A stretch of DNA of 64,000 nucleotides, taken from the NCBI RefSeq assembly GCF_002210095.1, contig NZ_AQQR01000004.1, positions 62,001 to 126,000 of the forward strand, written 5' to 3'. Below, piece after piece: positions 51,877-60,952 of the stretch. The stretch is from Marinibacterium profundimaris. Its GTDB lineage: Bacteria > Pseudomonadota > Alphaproteobacteria > Rhodobacterales > Rhodobacteraceae. Position numbers and translations under genes: made by a program. The notes under the pieces are model-generated. The model was not told where the DNA came from and did not search any database. It was given only the letters and a program-made list of their open reading frames with translations. Position 1 is the first letter of the stretch; each line of letters begins with the position of its first letter.

Positions 51877-52016
51877 TAAATACAGCGCGGGGAATTTGAT
51901 GCTAAGGAGCGTCAATTCTCCGCCACGTCATCTTGTAAAAAAAGGATTGGTGCCTATTTTCTTCTCCCCGAAATAATCTATGATTACAAACTCGATGGGG
52001 ATAAAAAGGAGAAAAA

Positions 52017-52349
52017 ATGCCTATTGACCTGACCTCCATGACGAGCAAGGAACTGGAAGATCTTCGGAGCCAGGTGGACCTTGCATTGCGCGATGCGGTC
52101 GTCCGTGAGAAAGCCCAAGCCCGGCAAGCCGCCGAAAAGGCAGCTGCAGAATTTGGATTTTCCTTGTCCGATGTTTTGAACGGAGGCCCCGACGGGTCCC
52201 GTCGCAAATCGGATGACAAGCCGGTCTCGCCGCCGAAATACCGCAATCCCGACGATCCGACCCAGACCTGGACGGGCCGCGGGCGCAAACCCGGCTGGTT
52301 CAATGACGCACTGGCCAATGGGGCTGCTCCGGAAGACATGGAAATCTGA
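52017..52349 (+). CDS. H-NS family nucleoid protein (HvrA-like)
   Basis: A 110-residue histone-like regulator. Residues 1-45 form a coiled oligomerisation region ('MTSKELEDLRSQVDLALRDAV'), and the C-terminal H-NS DNA-binding motif is 'KYRNPDDPTQTWTGRGRKPGWF'. In Rhodobacter, HvrA is such a protein and affects photosynthesis and nitrogen genes. It follows ecm after an AT-rich 140-bp gap with a GGAG ribosome site, and is followed by a strong terminator, so it is probably monocistronic. Confidence 0.92.
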   Translation: MPIDLTSMTSKELEDLRSQVDLALRDAVVREKAQARQAAEKAAAEFGFSLSDVLNGGPDGSRRKSDDKPVSPPKYRNPDDPTQTWTGRGRKPGWFNDALANGAAPEDMEI

Positions 52350-52467
52350 CGCAGACCTCTGAAAGAGCCACTGCCGGAGATGTTCGGCAGTCACGGCCAG
52401 GAATGGCCGGGTCCGCTCCGCTCGGCCATTCACCCGAAATCGGATCCGAACCAAGTGCTCAGCAACG

Positions 52468-52498
52468 AAACCCGGCTTTGCGCCGGGTTTCCTGTTTT
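52468..52498 (+). terminator. Intrinsic terminator downstream of the H-NS gene
   Basis: AAACCCGGC and GCCGGGTTT pair perfectly (9 bp, 5-nt loop, 52468-52490), followed by CCTGTTTT. Two more short inverted repeats precede it in the 328-bp gap to deoD (ACTGCCG/CGGCAGT at about 52365 and GGCC/GGCC at about 52400). No gene is seen in this gap. Confidence 0.85.
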
Positions 52499-52677
52499 AA
52501 GGGGGCCGGTGTTCGGGCCCGATCCTTTCTCGCCCCGATCCTTTCTCATTGTCTTCCCCGACGCGACCGGCCTTTGCCGCCATCCGGGCTTGACGCCACC
52601 GCCACATTGGAAAACCTGATCCGGACCGATTGCGGCCCGCCGGCCCCGATCCGCGAAGACAAGAAAGGAATTCTTCC

Positions 52678-53382
52678 GTGACCATCCATATCGGCGCCGC
52701 CGCCGGAGACATTGCCGAAACCGTCCTGATGCCGGGCGACCCCTACCGCGCCCGCTGGGCGGCCGAAACCTTTCTGAAGGCGCCGAAACTGGTCAACGAG
52801 GTGCGCGGGATGCTGGGCTATACCGGCACGTGGAACGGCCACCGGGTTACGATCCAGGGCTCGGGCATGGGGATGCCGTCGCTGTCGATCTACGTGAACG
52901 AGCTGATCCGCGATTACGGCGCCAAGACCCTGATCCGCATCGGCTCCTGCGGGGGGATGCAGGAACATGTGAACCTGCGTGACGTGATCGTCGCCATGAC
53001 CGCGACCAGCGTCAGCACACCGTCGCTGGGGATTTTCCGCGAGTTGAACTTCGCCCCCTCCGCCGACTGGTCGCTGCTGCGCGCCGCCGTCGCCGCGGCC
53101 GAGTCGAAGGGCACGCCGACCCATGTGGGCGGGATTTATTCGTCGGATGTCTTCTATGACGAACGGCCCGACCTGAACGAGCAGATGGTGCGCCACGGGA
53201 TCCTGGGCGTCGAGATGGAAGCGGCCGAGCTCTACACCCTCGCCCTGCGCCACGGCTGCCGCGCGCTGGCCGTGCTGACCGTGTCCGACCACCTGCTGAC
53301 CGGCGAAGCGCTGCCCTCGGAAGACCGCGAGAAGAGCTTTGGCGACATGGTCGAGATCGCCCTGAGCGCCGCCTTCGCCTGA
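52678..53382 (+). CDS. deoD: Purine-nucleoside phosphorylase, DeoD type
   Basis: A 234-residue hexameric phosphorylase that splits purine nucleosides to base and (deoxy)ribose 1-phosphate. Seen are '[29 protein letters not shown]', '[19 protein letters not shown]', 'IRIGSCGGM' and '[13 protein letters not shown]', the last being the ribose site. A GTG start at 52678 follows AAAGGA by 8 nt. Works naturally with the BMP-type purine nucleoside importer at 36.9-41.7 kb, though not adjacent to it. Confidence 0.94.
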   Translation: MTIHIGAAAGDIAETVLMPGDPYRARWAAETFLKAPKLVNEVRGMLGYTGTWNGHRVTIQGSGMGMPSLSIYVNELIRDYGAKTLIRIGSCGGMQEHVNLRDVIVAMTATSVSTPSLGIFRELNFAPSADWSLLRAAVAAAESKGTPTHVGGIYSSDVFYDERPDLNEQMVRHGILGVEMEAAELYTLALRHGCRALAVLTVSDHLLTGEALPSEDREKSFGDMVEIALSAAFA

Positions 53383-53385
53383 GCC

Positions 53386-54231
53386 CTAGCGGCCGTGAGA
53401 CCGGTCGTAGCCGCTGACCTGCGGCTGCGCCCAGCCCGCAAGCGCGCCGTCCGAGGGCGCGAAGACCTCGACCAGCAGCGGGTGACAGGCGGCGGTATCG
53501 CTGGAATGCTCGGCCGAGCAATCGCCGCCCGGGCAGGCGCTGAGCGCGCCGAGCAGGTCGATCTCCGCGAAGAACTCCAGGTGATCGCCGGGGCGCACCG
53601 GGCTGGCCTTCATGAAATACTGGCCCGTGTCCCGCGTGAAGCCGGTGCACATGAAGACGTTCAGCACGTCATGCACATGGGGCTCGGCCTCGGCCACGGA
53701 ACAGCCAAGGTGGTCGGCCAGGGCGCGGGTCAGGTTGGAATGGCAGCAATGGTGATATTGCGTGCCGGCCAGCAGGTTGCCGGTATAGGGATCGCAGCGG
53801 GTGCCGATCACGTCGTGCACGCTGCCCCCGAAGGCGTCGATCCCGTACCAGTCCAGCGTATCCTCGACGATCGTGGCCATGGGACGCAGATGCGGGAAGG
53901 CGGACCACATCCGCTCGCCCGTCGTCAGGTGCGTGCCATGCAGGGCGCGGGTCTTGCCGGAATAGAAGCGTCCGGAAAGATCGGCCGCGTTCCACAGGTT
54001 CAGGTCACCGACCTGCGGACCCTCGACCGAGGAAATGCGAAAGAATTGCCCTGCCGTGACGGTGAAGGTGGCGGCGTCTCTCGGGGCGACCAGCACCTCC
54101 GAGATCTTCTGCGCTGTCTTCCGTGCCGTGCGATACAGGTCCAGATCGGGCCGCGGGAGCGTCCGCGTCGGGTAGCATATCACCGGCGCGACGGCACGGC
54201 GTTGCTCTGCATCTGCGGGGGGCGGGTACAT
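53386..54231 (-). CDS. DUF1989 (urea carboxylase-associated) family protein
   Basis: A 281-residue protein of the DUF1989 family. Visible are 'VTAGQFFRISSVEGPQVGDLNLWNAAD', 'TRALHGTHLTTGERMWSAFP', 'DVIGTRCDPY' and 'HHCCHSNLTRAL', rich in His and Cys that may bind a metal. Members occur beside urea carboxylase/allophanate hydrolase; one branch was shown to act on carboxyguanidine. No urea genes are here, so the role is open. It is convergent with deoD, 4 bp away. AGGA precedes the chosen ATG. Confidence 0.8.
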   Translation of the reverse strand: MYPPPADAEQRRAVAPVICYPTRTLPRPDLDLYRTARKTAQKISEVLVAPRDAATFTVTAGQFFRISSVEGPQVGDLNLWNAADLSGRFYSGKTRALHGTHLTTGERMWSAFPHLRPMATIVEDTLDWYGIDAFGGSVHDVIGTRCDPYTGNLLAGTQYHHCCHSNLTRALADHLGCSVAEAEPHVHDVLNVFMCTGFTRDTGQYFMKASPVRPGDHLEFFAEIDLLGALSACPGGDCSAEHSSDTAACHPLLVEVFAPSDGALAGWAQPQVSGYDRSHGR

Positions 54232-54462
54232 GGGGATCGTCCTGGCTGCTGCGGGAAAGCGGTGGACGATCAGGTTAGCCCTGCATGCGACCGGGCGCCA
54301 GAGGGGCGGCCTTCGGCTGATCGGGTCAAGGGAGAAATCCGGGGGTCGGCGTCCAATGACAGGGCCAGACACCTGCCCGGCGACAATCGGACAAGAGGAC
54401 AGTGAGGCCACCGGCAGCCCGCGTCGCAGGTGCGACCGCGCTGCCGGGTCAGCTCAGCCCCA

Positions 54463-54624
54463 TCAGGCCGCCGCGTAGTACTCGAAGAGATCGGGCTCTT
54501 CGTCGTTCTGCACGATGGCCGGCTCGGGCGAATAATAGGCCCAGGCCTCGTTCAGGATATCGAGCGCGTGTTGCACTTCGACGGCGGGCGCGGCCTGGGC
54601 CGCTTGCGTGTTCGACAGATCCAT
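54463..54624 (-). CDS. 53-residue acidic protein downstream of ornithine decarboxylase
   Basis: A short frame starting 'MDLSNTQAAQAAPAVEVQHA' and ending 'EEPDLFEYYAAA'. It is acidic and lacks any low-complexity GC signature of shadow frames. GGAG lies 6 nt before the ATG. It starts 129 bp after the decarboxylase stop, on the same strand, separated by two inverted repeats. I do not recognise a family. A decarboxylase-linked regulator is possible, but only position suggests it. Confidence 0.6.
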   Translation of the reverse strand: MDLSNTQAAQAAPAVEVQHALDILNEAWAYYSPEPAIVQNDEEPDLFEYYAAA

Positions 54625-54682
54625 CAGGAACTCCGTAACTGTCAGAGCTCCTCCCTGCCCCGCTATCTAGGTGCTCGCCGGG

Positions 54683-54738
54683 GTCGGGTCACCCGACAAT
54701 GCTGCATTGCAGGCATTCACTTGCCGCAATGCAGCATT
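54683..54738. repeat. Adjacent inverted repeats after ornithine decarboxylase
   Basis: AATGCTGCATTGC at 54698-54710 and its exact reverse complement at 54726-54738 form a 13-bp stem with a 15-nt loop. Directly next to it GTCGGGTCACCCGAC (54683-54697) is a 7+7 bp palindrome. The larger one starts 14 bp after the decarboxylase stop. The stem includes CTGC-ATT-GCAG, the PhaR-type site. Without a U-run, either an operator or a processing hairpin. Confidence 0.75.
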
Positions 54739-54752
54739 ATCCCGATATGGCC

Positions 54753-55922
54753 TTACAGCACCACCACGTCGAGCGGCGGGAAGCCGTTGAACCCGACCGA
54801 GGCATAGCTGGACGTGTAGGCGCCGCAGTTGCGGATCACGACACGATCGCCGGCGGTCAGGCCGACAGGCAGCTGCACCGGGGTCTTTTCGTAGAGCACA
54901 TCGGCGCTGTCGCAGGACGGGCCGGCCAGGACACAGGGGCCGGTGGCCTCGTGGTCACGGTCGGTCGCGCACTGGTAGCGGATCGCCTCGTCGATGGTTT
55001 CGGCCAGGCCCGAGAACTTGCCGATGTCCAGATAGACCCAGCGGTGCAGGTCACTGTCCGACTTGCGCGAGACCAGCATGACCTCGGCCGCGATGGCGCC
55101 GGCATTGGCGACCATGCCGCGGCCCGGCTCTGCCATGACCTCGACATCGCCGAAGCGGTCGCGCACCATCGAGATGACGCTGGCCGCATAGGGCGTGGGG
55201 GCCTCGATGACTTCGCCGTAGAAGGCCGGGAAGCCGCCACCGATGTTCAGCAGGTGCAGGTCATGCCCGGCCGCGCGGGCGGCCTCCCAGGTGCCGGCCA
55301 CCTCGTCCAGCGTCGGCGCCCACATCGAGGCGCGACGGGTCTGAGAGCCGACATGGAAGCTGAAACCCACCGGCTCCAGGCCCAGGTCGACGGCACGGTC
55401 GAGCAGCTCCAGAGCCATGGCGCGGTCGCAACCGAACTTGCGGCTGAGCGGCCAGTCGGCTTCCGACGCCTCGACGATCAGGCGGATGTAGACCTGTGCA
55501 CCGGGGGCATGGGCGGCGATCTTCGCCAGCTCTTCATCGGAATCCGCGGCGAACAGGGTCACGCCGGCGCGGTGAGCGAAGGCGATGTCGGACGCCCGTT
55601 TCACGGTGTTGCCGAAGGAGATATGCGATGCGGGCGCGCCGCGCGACAGGCAAAGCTCGATCTCGCCACGGCTGGCCGCGTCGAAATGGCTGCCAAGCGC
55701 GACAAGCGTGTCGATGATTTCCGGGGCCGGGTTGGCCTTCACGGCATAGTGGATCCGGGCGTGGCCCAGGCCGGCCTGCAGCGCGTGGAAATTGTCGGTG
55801 ACCACGTCGGTGTCCAGAACAAGGGTCGGACGCTCGAAGCTGTTGAGTTCGATGAACGCTTCGACGCGGGACAGATCGCGCGCGCGATCGCGCACCGAGA
55901 ATTCGGTTACATAGGCGGTCAT
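54753..55922 (-). CDS. Type III PLP-dependent decarboxylase, ornithine decarboxylase
   Basis: A 389-residue alanine-racemase-fold decarboxylase making putrescine from ornithine. The PLP lysine is K62 in 'YAVKANPAPEI', the glycine-rich phosphate loop 'NIGGGFPAFYG' and 'EPGRGMVANAG' follow, and the dimer-site cysteine is C337 in 'GPSCDSAD'. The pattern fits bacterial/eukaryotic ornithine decarboxylase; lysine/ornithine dual use is possible. The ATG at 55922 is chosen since GGAG lies 6 nt before it; another ATG lies two codons upstream, directly against the GGAG. A 53-residue gene follows. Confidence 0.9.
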   Translation of the reverse strand: MTAYVTEFSVRDRARDLSRVEAFIELNSFERPTLVLDTDVVTDNFHALQAGLGHARIHYAVKANPAPEIIDTLVALGSHFDAASRGEIELCLSRGAPASHISFGNTVKRASDIAFAHRAGVTLFAADSDEELAKIAAHAPGAQVYIRLIVEASEADWPLSRKFGCDRAMALELLDRAVDLGLEPVGFSFHVGSQTRRASMWAPTLDEVAGTWEAARAAGHDLHLLNIGGGFPAFYGEVIEAPTPYAASVISMVRDRFGDVEVMAEPGRGMVANAGAIAAEVMLVSRKSDSDLHRWVYLDIGKFSGLAETIDEAIRYQCATDRDHEATGPCVLAGPSCDSADVLYEKTPVQLPVGLTAGDRVVIRNCGAYTSSYASVGFNGFPPLDVVVL

Positions 55923-56290
55923 GGGCATCTCCAGTAGACCCAGCCCGGGAAGGGGCCAAAATTCCAAGGGAGACGTTACCGTCGCTACGTAACCATTGGC
56001 CTTGGGGTCATGCCCTGGGGCCCTGGGACAGAGGCGCGTGCGTTGGCGTCACTGTTCGCGCATATCGGGCAAGATGCAGAGTCGATCAAGGGGGAAATTG
56101 CGCGAGCTTTCAAAAAATTGCGCGCGCTGGTCCGGGGCCCACAGCGGCGCGATCGTGCTTACGGACGACGGCCCGGGAAAAGATGAGCCCCGCGCCCTTG
56201 GTCCGGCCCGGCTGCCGCGCCAGTCTAGGAACGCGAAAGGCCGCCGGCTGGTCCCGCCGACGGCCTTTTTCGATTGCGCGGAGGTCTGGC
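55923..56290. other. Leader/spacer between ornithine decarboxylase and sdhB
   Basis: The 368-bp stretch holds two AAATTGCGCG direct repeats exactly 20 bp apart (56095 and 56115), a GTTAC-N9-GTAAC repeat (55974-55992) in the decarboxylase leader, and a terminator hairpin at 56236-56270 (AAAGGCCGCCGGC/GCCGACGGCCTTT, then TTTTT on the plus strand) usable for the sdh transcript. Open frames here lack support. In some alphaproteobacteria an ornithine decarboxylase leader holds the speF RNA motif; I could not recognise it by eye. Confidence 0.45.
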
Positions 56291-57070
56291 TCAGACGACC
56301 CGTTCCACCATCATCTTCTTGATCTCGGCGATCGCCTTGGCCGGGTTCAGCCCCTTGGGGCAGGTCTTGGCGCAGTTCATGATCGTGTGGCAACGGTACA
56401 GCTTGAAGGGATCCTCCAGCTCGTCCAGACGCTCGCCCGTGGCCTCGTCGCGGCTGTCGATGATCCAGCGGTAGGCGTGCAGCAGTGCGGCGGGGCCAAG
56501 GTAGCGATCGCCGTTCCACCAATAGCTGGGGCACGAGGTCGAGCACGAGGCGCACATCACGCATTCATACAGCCCGTCGAGCTTCTTGCGATCCTCGATG
56601 GATTGCTTCCACTCTTTCGCGGGGCGGTTCGTCTTGGTTTCCAGCCACGGCATGATCGACGCATGCTGGGCGTAGAAATGGGTCAGGTCGGGGATCAGGT
56701 CCTTGACCACCGGCATGTGCGGCAGCGGGTAGATCTTCACGTCGCCCTTGATCTCGTCCAGGCCGTAGATGCAGGCCAGCGTGTTGATCCCGTCGATGTT
56801 CATCGCGCAGGACCCGCAGATGCCTTCGCGGCAGGACCGGCGGAAGGTCAGCGTCGGATCGATCTCGTTCTTGATCTTGATCAGCGCGTCCAGGACCATC
56901 GGCCCGCACTTGTCCATGTCGATGAAATAGGTATCGACCCGGGGGTTTTCACCATCGTCGGGGTTCCAGCGATAGATCTGGAACTTACGGACGTTCTTCG
57001 CGCCTTCCGGCTTGGGCCAGGTCTTGCCGGTGCGGATGCGCGAATTTTTCGGCAGCGTGAGTTCAACCAT
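56291..57070 (-). CDS. sdhB: Succinate dehydrogenase iron-sulphur subunit
   Basis: A 259-residue electron-transfer subunit of complex II. The [2Fe-2S] ligands are in '[15 protein letters not shown]', the [4Fe-4S] ligands in '[16 protein letters not shown]' and the [3Fe-4S] region in '[17 protein letters not shown]'. Length is usual. It is the last sdh gene on the minus strand but does not follow sdhA directly: an unrelated 285-residue gene lies between them. Confidence 0.97.
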   Translation of the reverse strand: MVELTLPKNSRIRTGKTWPKPEGAKNVRKFQIYRWNPDDGENPRVDTYFIDMDKCGPMVLDALIKIKNEIDPTLTFRRSCREGICGSCAMNIDGINTLACIYGLDEIKGDVKIYPLPHMPVVKDLIPDLTHFYAQHASIMPWLETKTNRPAKEWKQSIEDRKKLDGLYECVMCASCSTSCPSYWWNGDRYLGPAALLHAYRWIIDSRDEATGERLDELEDPFKLYRCHTIMNCAKTCPKGLNPAKAIAEIKKMMVERVV

Positions 57071-57133
57071 GTCTCGTCTCCTGGTGCGCGTCTCCGGCCG
57101 TGGGCCGGGATCTCTGGGGTCGGAAGAAGCGGG

Positions 57134-57991
57134 TCATCGGCCCGCCTCTGGCAGGTGGAAGGTCAGCCCGGCCGTCTCGGCCAGCTGAAGAATGCGGGCG
57201 GCATCCTGCGGGAAATGCGCCGCGATCAGTTCGGACAGTTCGAAGTCATGGGCGACAAGCCACAGCAGGATGCCGAATTCGGGATCGCCGGCCAGCAGCT
57301 CGGCTCGCTTGTCGGCGCCCAGCTCGGCGGCATCCCTGACCTCCGGCTGGAAAGAGGAGCCGCGACCGTAGCGCTGGACCTCGCCCAGATCCAAATCGTG
57401 GGGCTCCAGTCCGATCGCGGCCATCCGGTCCGCCCGGTACGTGTCGGATGCGATCCAGCGGTCATAAAGCACCGGCACCACGTCCTCGCGCCCCGAGGCG
57501 ATCTGCAGCGCGACGGTATAGCTGCGGCAGGCGCGGGTCATGATCCGCATCCGCTCGACAGCGCCATAGCCGCTGTTGCCCTTGATCTTCTGCAGAAGGG
57601 AGGCCGCCCAGTTCAGGAATCTGCGGTAGATCAGCACGGTCTGTTCTTCGTCATGCCAGATCGCCCGGGCGTCGGGGCGGGGCATCATGTCCTCGCAGGA
57701 CACGATGGTCAGCGGGGTCGGCCCGGCCAGGGCAAGCGCCTCGCCCAGCGGCAGGCCGGCAGCCTGCACCTTCGCCCCGCCCTGGCGGATGTCCAGACTG
57801 CGGTGGCTGCCCAGGGGATCCTGAGCGCGCTTGCAATTGTTGAAGAACACCGCGTCGCCCCCCGGCGCGTTGCGCAGAAAGGCATCAAGCACCGCGTGGT
57901 TGCCCGAGCGGCGCATGCCGTAGACGCGGATCACCCGGCCTGGGGCGAAATCGGGCGCAACGGATGTGACGGGGCGCAGGACCATGTTCAT
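57134..57991 (-). CDS. Sulfotransferase-like P-loop protein between sdhA and sdhB
   Basis: A 285-residue cytoplasmic protein. Near residues 21-40 'RVIRVYGMRRSGNHAVLDAFL' matches the PAPS-binding loop of sulfotransferase-like proteins (usually RSGT/NxxL), and 'VLIYRRFLNWAASLLQKI' resembles the downstream R/S region of the same fold. No member of this type is known to act on complex II. It has an 85-bp spacer from sdhA and 63 bp to sdhB, so it probably rides on the sdh transcript. Its function, and why it is here, is unknown. Confidence 0.65.
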   Translation of the reverse strand: MNMVLRPVTSVAPDFAPGRVIRVYGMRRSGNHAVLDAFLRNAPGGDAVFFNNCKRAQDPLGSHRSLDIRQGGAKVQAAGLPLGEALALAGPTPLTIVSCEDMMPRPDARAIWHDEEQTVLIYRRFLNWAASLLQKIKGNSGYGAVERMRIMTRACRSYTVALQIASGREDVVPVLYDRWIASDTYRADRMAAIGLEPHDLDLGEVQRYGRGSSFQPEVRDAAELGADKRAELLAGDPEFGILLWLVAHDFELSELIAAHFPQDAARILQLAETAGLTFHLPEAGR

Positions 57992-58076
57992 GCCCTGCCC
58001 CCGGACGATGCCTCGCGCGGGCCAATGCCGGATCCGGGGCCGCGCGGCGCGGCGTTGCGGCCCCGGGATCGGATCA

Positions 58077-59882
58077 TCAGAAGGTCCGCGCCTTCGGCGC
58101 GATCTTCTTGAGGGAAATGCCGCCCTCGTCCTCGGTGGTCAGCGGATCGACGATCACCGGGCGGTAGGACAGCGTGACCTCGTTGCCCTCGACACGGCTG
58201 ACCGTGTGGACACGCCAGTTCTCGTCGTCGCGCGTGGAGTAATCCTCGTGCGCATGGGCGCCACGGCTCTCCTTGCGGGCTTCGGCACCATAGATCGTGG
58301 CCAGCGCGTTGGGCATCAGGTTGGTCAACTCCAGCGTCTCCATCAGGTCCGAGTTCCAGACCAGCGAGCGGTCGGTGACTTTCAGATCGCCCAGCTTGGC
58401 GGCGATCTCGGTCATCTTCACCACGCCTTCCTCCAGCGTCTTCGATTCACGGAAGACGGCGGCGTCCGATTGCATGGTGCGCTGCATCTCAAGCCGCAGC
58501 TCGGCCGTCGGCGTGCCGCCATCGGCATAGCGCAGGCTGTCGAACCGGGCGAAGGCCTTGTCGATCGAGGCCTGGTTCAGCGTCGGGTTCGGCGCCTCGT
58601 GATCCACGGTCTTGCCGGCGCGGATCGCGGCGGCGCGGCCAAAGACCACCAGGTCGATCAGCGAGTTCGAGCCCAGCCGGTTCGCGCCATGCACCGAAGC
58701 ACAGCCCGCCTCGCCCACGGCCATCAGGCCCGGGACCACGGCGGTCGGGTTGTCCTCGGTCGGGTTCAGCACCTCGCCCCAGTAGTTCGTCGGGATGCCG
58801 CCCATGTTGTAATGCACGGTCGGCAGAACCGGGATCGGCTCTTTCGTGACATCGACGCCGGCGAAGATCTTCGCCGATTCCGAGATGCCGGGAAGCCGTT
58901 CGGCCAGCGCCTCGGCGGGCAGGTGGTTGAGGTTGAGGAAGATGTGATCCTTGTGCTCGCCCACGCCGCGGCCTTCGCGGATCTCCATGGTCATGGAGCG
59001 GCTGACGTAGTCGCGCGGCGCCAGGTCCTTGTACTGGGGCGCGTAGCGCTCCATGAACCGTTCGCCTTCGGAGTTGGTCAGATAGCCGCCCTCGCCCCGC
59101 GCGCCTTCGGTGATCAGGCAGCCGGAGCCGTAGATGCCGGTGGGGTGGAACTGCACGAATTCCATGTCCTGCAGCGCAAGCCCCGCGCGGGCCACCATGC
59201 CGCCGCCATCGCCGGTGCAGGTATGCGCCGAGGTGGCCGAGAAATAGGCGCGCCCGTAGCCGCCGGTGGCCAGCACGACCATCTTGGCGTTGAACACATG
59301 CATCGTGCCGTCGTCGAGCTTCCAGCAGACCACGCCCTGGCACTGCCCGTCTTCGGACATGATCAGGTCGATCGCGAAGTATTCGACGTAGAATTCCGCG
59401 TTGTTCTTCAGCGACTGGCCGTAAAGCGTGTGCAGGATCGCATGGCCGGTCCGGTCGGCGGCGGCGCATGTGCGCTGCACCGCGGGGCCTTCACCGAACT
59501 CGGTGGTGTGGCCGCCGAAGGGACGCTGATAGATCTTGCCTTCCTCGGTGCGCGAGAACGGAACGCCGTAATGTTCCAGCTCGTAGACCGCCTTGGGCGC
59601 CTCGCGGGCGAGGTATTCCATCGCATCGGTGTCGCCCAGCCAGTCCGACCCCTTGACGGTATCGTACATGTGCCACTGCCAGTGGTCTGGCCCCATGTTG
59701 GACAGCGACGCGGCGATCCCGCCCTGCGCCGCAACCGTGTGCGAGCGCGTCGGGAAAACCTTGGTCACGCAGGCCGTGCGCAGCCCCTGTTCCGCCATGC
59801 CCAGCGTTGCGCGAAGACCGGCCCCGCCGGCACCCACGACCACGACGTCATATTCATGCGTCTCGTATTCGTACTCAGCCAT
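58077..59882 (-). CDS. sdhA: Succinate dehydrogenase flavoprotein subunit
   Basis: A 601-residue FAD-containing subunit that oxidises succinate to fumarate. FAD loop '[21 protein letters not shown]' near residue 10, the flavin-linking His in '[12 protein letters not shown]', the active-site '[16 protein letters not shown]', and '[24 protein letters not shown]' are clear. I choose the ATG at 59882, the start conserved in the family, not the more distant upstream codon at 59915. Confidence 0.97.
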   Translation of the reverse strand: MAEYEYETHEYDVVVVGAGGAGLRATLGMAEQGLRTACVTKVFPTRSHTVAAQGGIAASLSNMGPDHWQWHMYDTVKGSDWLGDTDAMEYLAREAPKAVYELEHYGVPFSRTEEGKIYQRPFGGHTTEFGEGPAVQRTCAAADRTGHAILHTLYGQSLKNNAEFYVEYFAIDLIMSEDGQCQGVVCWKLDDGTMHVFNAKMVVLATGGYGRAYFSATSAHTCTGDGGGMVARAGLALQDMEFVQFHPTGIYGSGCLITEGARGEGGYLTNSEGERFMERYAPQYKDLAPRDYVSRSMTMEIREGRGVGEHKDHIFLNLNHLPAEALAERLPGISESAKIFAGVDVTKEPIPVLPTVHYNMGGIPTNYWGEVLNPTEDNPTAVVPGLMAVGEAGCASVHGANRLGSNSLIDLVVFGRAAAIRAGKTVDHEAPNPTLNQASIDKAFARFDSLRYADGGTPTAELRLEMQRTMQSDAAVFRESKTLEEGVVKMTEIAAKLGDLKVTDRSLVWNSDLMETLELTNLMPNALATIYGAEARKESRGAHAHEDYSTRDDENWRVHTVSRVEGNEVTLSYRPVIVDPLTTEDEGGISLKKIAPKARTF

Positions 59883-59895
59883 TATTTCCGGTCCT

Positions 59896-60267
59896 TCAGA
59901 GTGCGAGTTTGACAAGCGCGAACAGGCCGGCGGCGATCAGCACGTAGGCCACGGCCGCCGCAGCCACGTAGGTCAGCTTGCCGGCCACGCCATGGATGTA
60001 GTCCACAATCGCGTCCTGCACCTCGTGCAGCAGGTGGATCACGCCAACCACCAGGGTCAGCGCCGCGACGACGGCCGGGAAAGGCCGGCTGTAATAGGCC
60101 AGAACCTCTTCGTAGGTGCCGCCCAGGGCAGAGCCGAAGGTAAAGATGAAAAGCGGGACCAGCACGACGAGCGCGGCCGAGGTGATCATCATGTGCCAGT
60201 GATCTTGCGTACCGGCCCCCGAAGCGCCCAGACCCTCGGCGCGCTTGCGATCTGTCAGAAATCTCAT
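59896..60267 (-). CDS. sdhD: Succinate dehydrogenase membrane anchor subunit
   Basis: A 123-residue, three-helix membrane anchor. '[34 protein letters not shown]' begins it in the alphaproteobacterial style, and '[16 protein letters not shown]' holds the haem/quinone-region histidine and the 'H...VxxDYV' type motif. It lies 14 bp before sdhA and 12 bp after sdhC. Confidence 0.92.
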   Translation of the reverse strand: MRFLTDRKRAEGLGASGAGTQDHWHMMITSAALVVLVPLFIFTFGSALGGTYEEVLAYYSRPFPAVVAALTLVVGVIHLLHEVQDAIVDYIHGVAGKLTYVAAAAVAYVLIAAGLFALVKLAL

Positions 60268-60278
60268 ATCCGGGCTCC

Positions 60279-60662
60279 TCAGAGGACGATGGCCGTCAAC
60301 AGGGCGAGAATCGTGGCGCCGGCCACCATGCCGATCGCCATCTTCTCGGAAATCGGAACCTCAAGCGCATAGCCCAGGTCCCAGATCACGTGACGCAGCC
60401 GGCCCAGCATGTGGTACCAGAGCGCCCAGGCGCCCAGGAACATGATCAGGTCGCCCAGGAAGCTGGTCATCAGGCCGTCGACGATCCCGTAGGCGCCTTC
60501 GGAGGAGGCCGCGGCCAGGAACCAGGCCACGACCAGGATGGCCAGGCCGAAACAGGCGATGCCGGTCACCCGGACCATGATGGAACTGAAGGAGGTCAGC
60601 TGCGGACGATAGATCGTCAGGTGCGGCGACAGCGGGCGACTGCCGCGATTCACGTCGGCCAT
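60279..60662 (-). CDS. sdhC: Succinate dehydrogenase cytochrome b556 subunit
   Basis: A 127-residue, three-helix membrane protein. 'RPLSPHLTIYRPQLTSFSSIMVRVTGI' is the classic SdhC start, and 'WYHMLGRLRHVIWDLGYALE' carries the haem-ligand histidine. First gene of the sdh run, with GGAAAGGAC just before the ATG. The upstream 290-bp region has two TGTGATCACA palindromes. Confidence 0.94.
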   Translation of the reverse strand: MADVNRGSRPLSPHLTIYRPQLTSFSSIMVRVTGIACFGLAILVVAWFLAAASSEGAYGIVDGLMTSFLGDLIMFLGAWALWYHMLGRLRHVIWDLGYALEVPISEKMAIGMVAGATILALLTAIVL

Positions 60663-60726
60663 GGCATGTCCTTTCCGTTTGATACCCCTGTTCTAAGGTT
60701 TTTTACGCGCCTGTCACGGCATCTCG

Positions 60727-60737
60727 CTGCTCTGCAG
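60727..60737. promoter_or_regulatory. CTGC-N3-GCAG site upstream of sdhC
   Basis: CTGCTCTGCAG fits the CTGC-N3/4-GCAG consensus described for PhaR, the polyhydroxyalkanoate repressor of Paracoccus. It lies 65 bp before sdhC. Two more such sites occur near 54702 and 61230, also outside genes. Chance occurrence in GC-rich DNA is possible. Confidence 0.35.
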
Positions 60738-60775
60738 CGCGGTTTTTTGGCACGGATTGATACTTTTTCGAACGA

Positions 60776-60806
60776 TGTGATCACAGCAATGGAACCTGTG
60801 ATCACA
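60776..60806. promoter_or_regulatory. Twin TGTGATCACA palindromes upstream of sdhC
   Basis: The perfect 10-bp palindrome TGTGATCACA occurs at 60776-60785 and again at 60797-60806, centres 21 bp apart, that is two helical turns. Two dimers would sit on the same face. The half-site TGTGA/TCACA recalls CRP/FNR but without the 6-bp gap; GntR-family sites are closer. It lies 114-144 bp before sdhC. No other gene is near enough on the other side. Confidence 0.7.
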
Positions 60807-60952
60807 AAATTTTAACGCTTGATTCAGACACGCGGCAAAGCGCCCCTCGGAGGTGTCTCCGTGGGCGTCGCGTCCTGGGATCCGTGTGAAGAGAGGAGAT
60901 ATGGGCGACCCGGGGCGATTCTCCGCCCTTCGGGTCTAGCCGTGCGCGCGGG

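Noticed and set aside
60724-60748. Terminator on the plus strand (CGCTGC-tct-GCAGCG followed by GGTTTTTT)
   Set aside because: No gene is read into it on that strand; the stem is short and coincides with the CTGC-N3-GCAG site.
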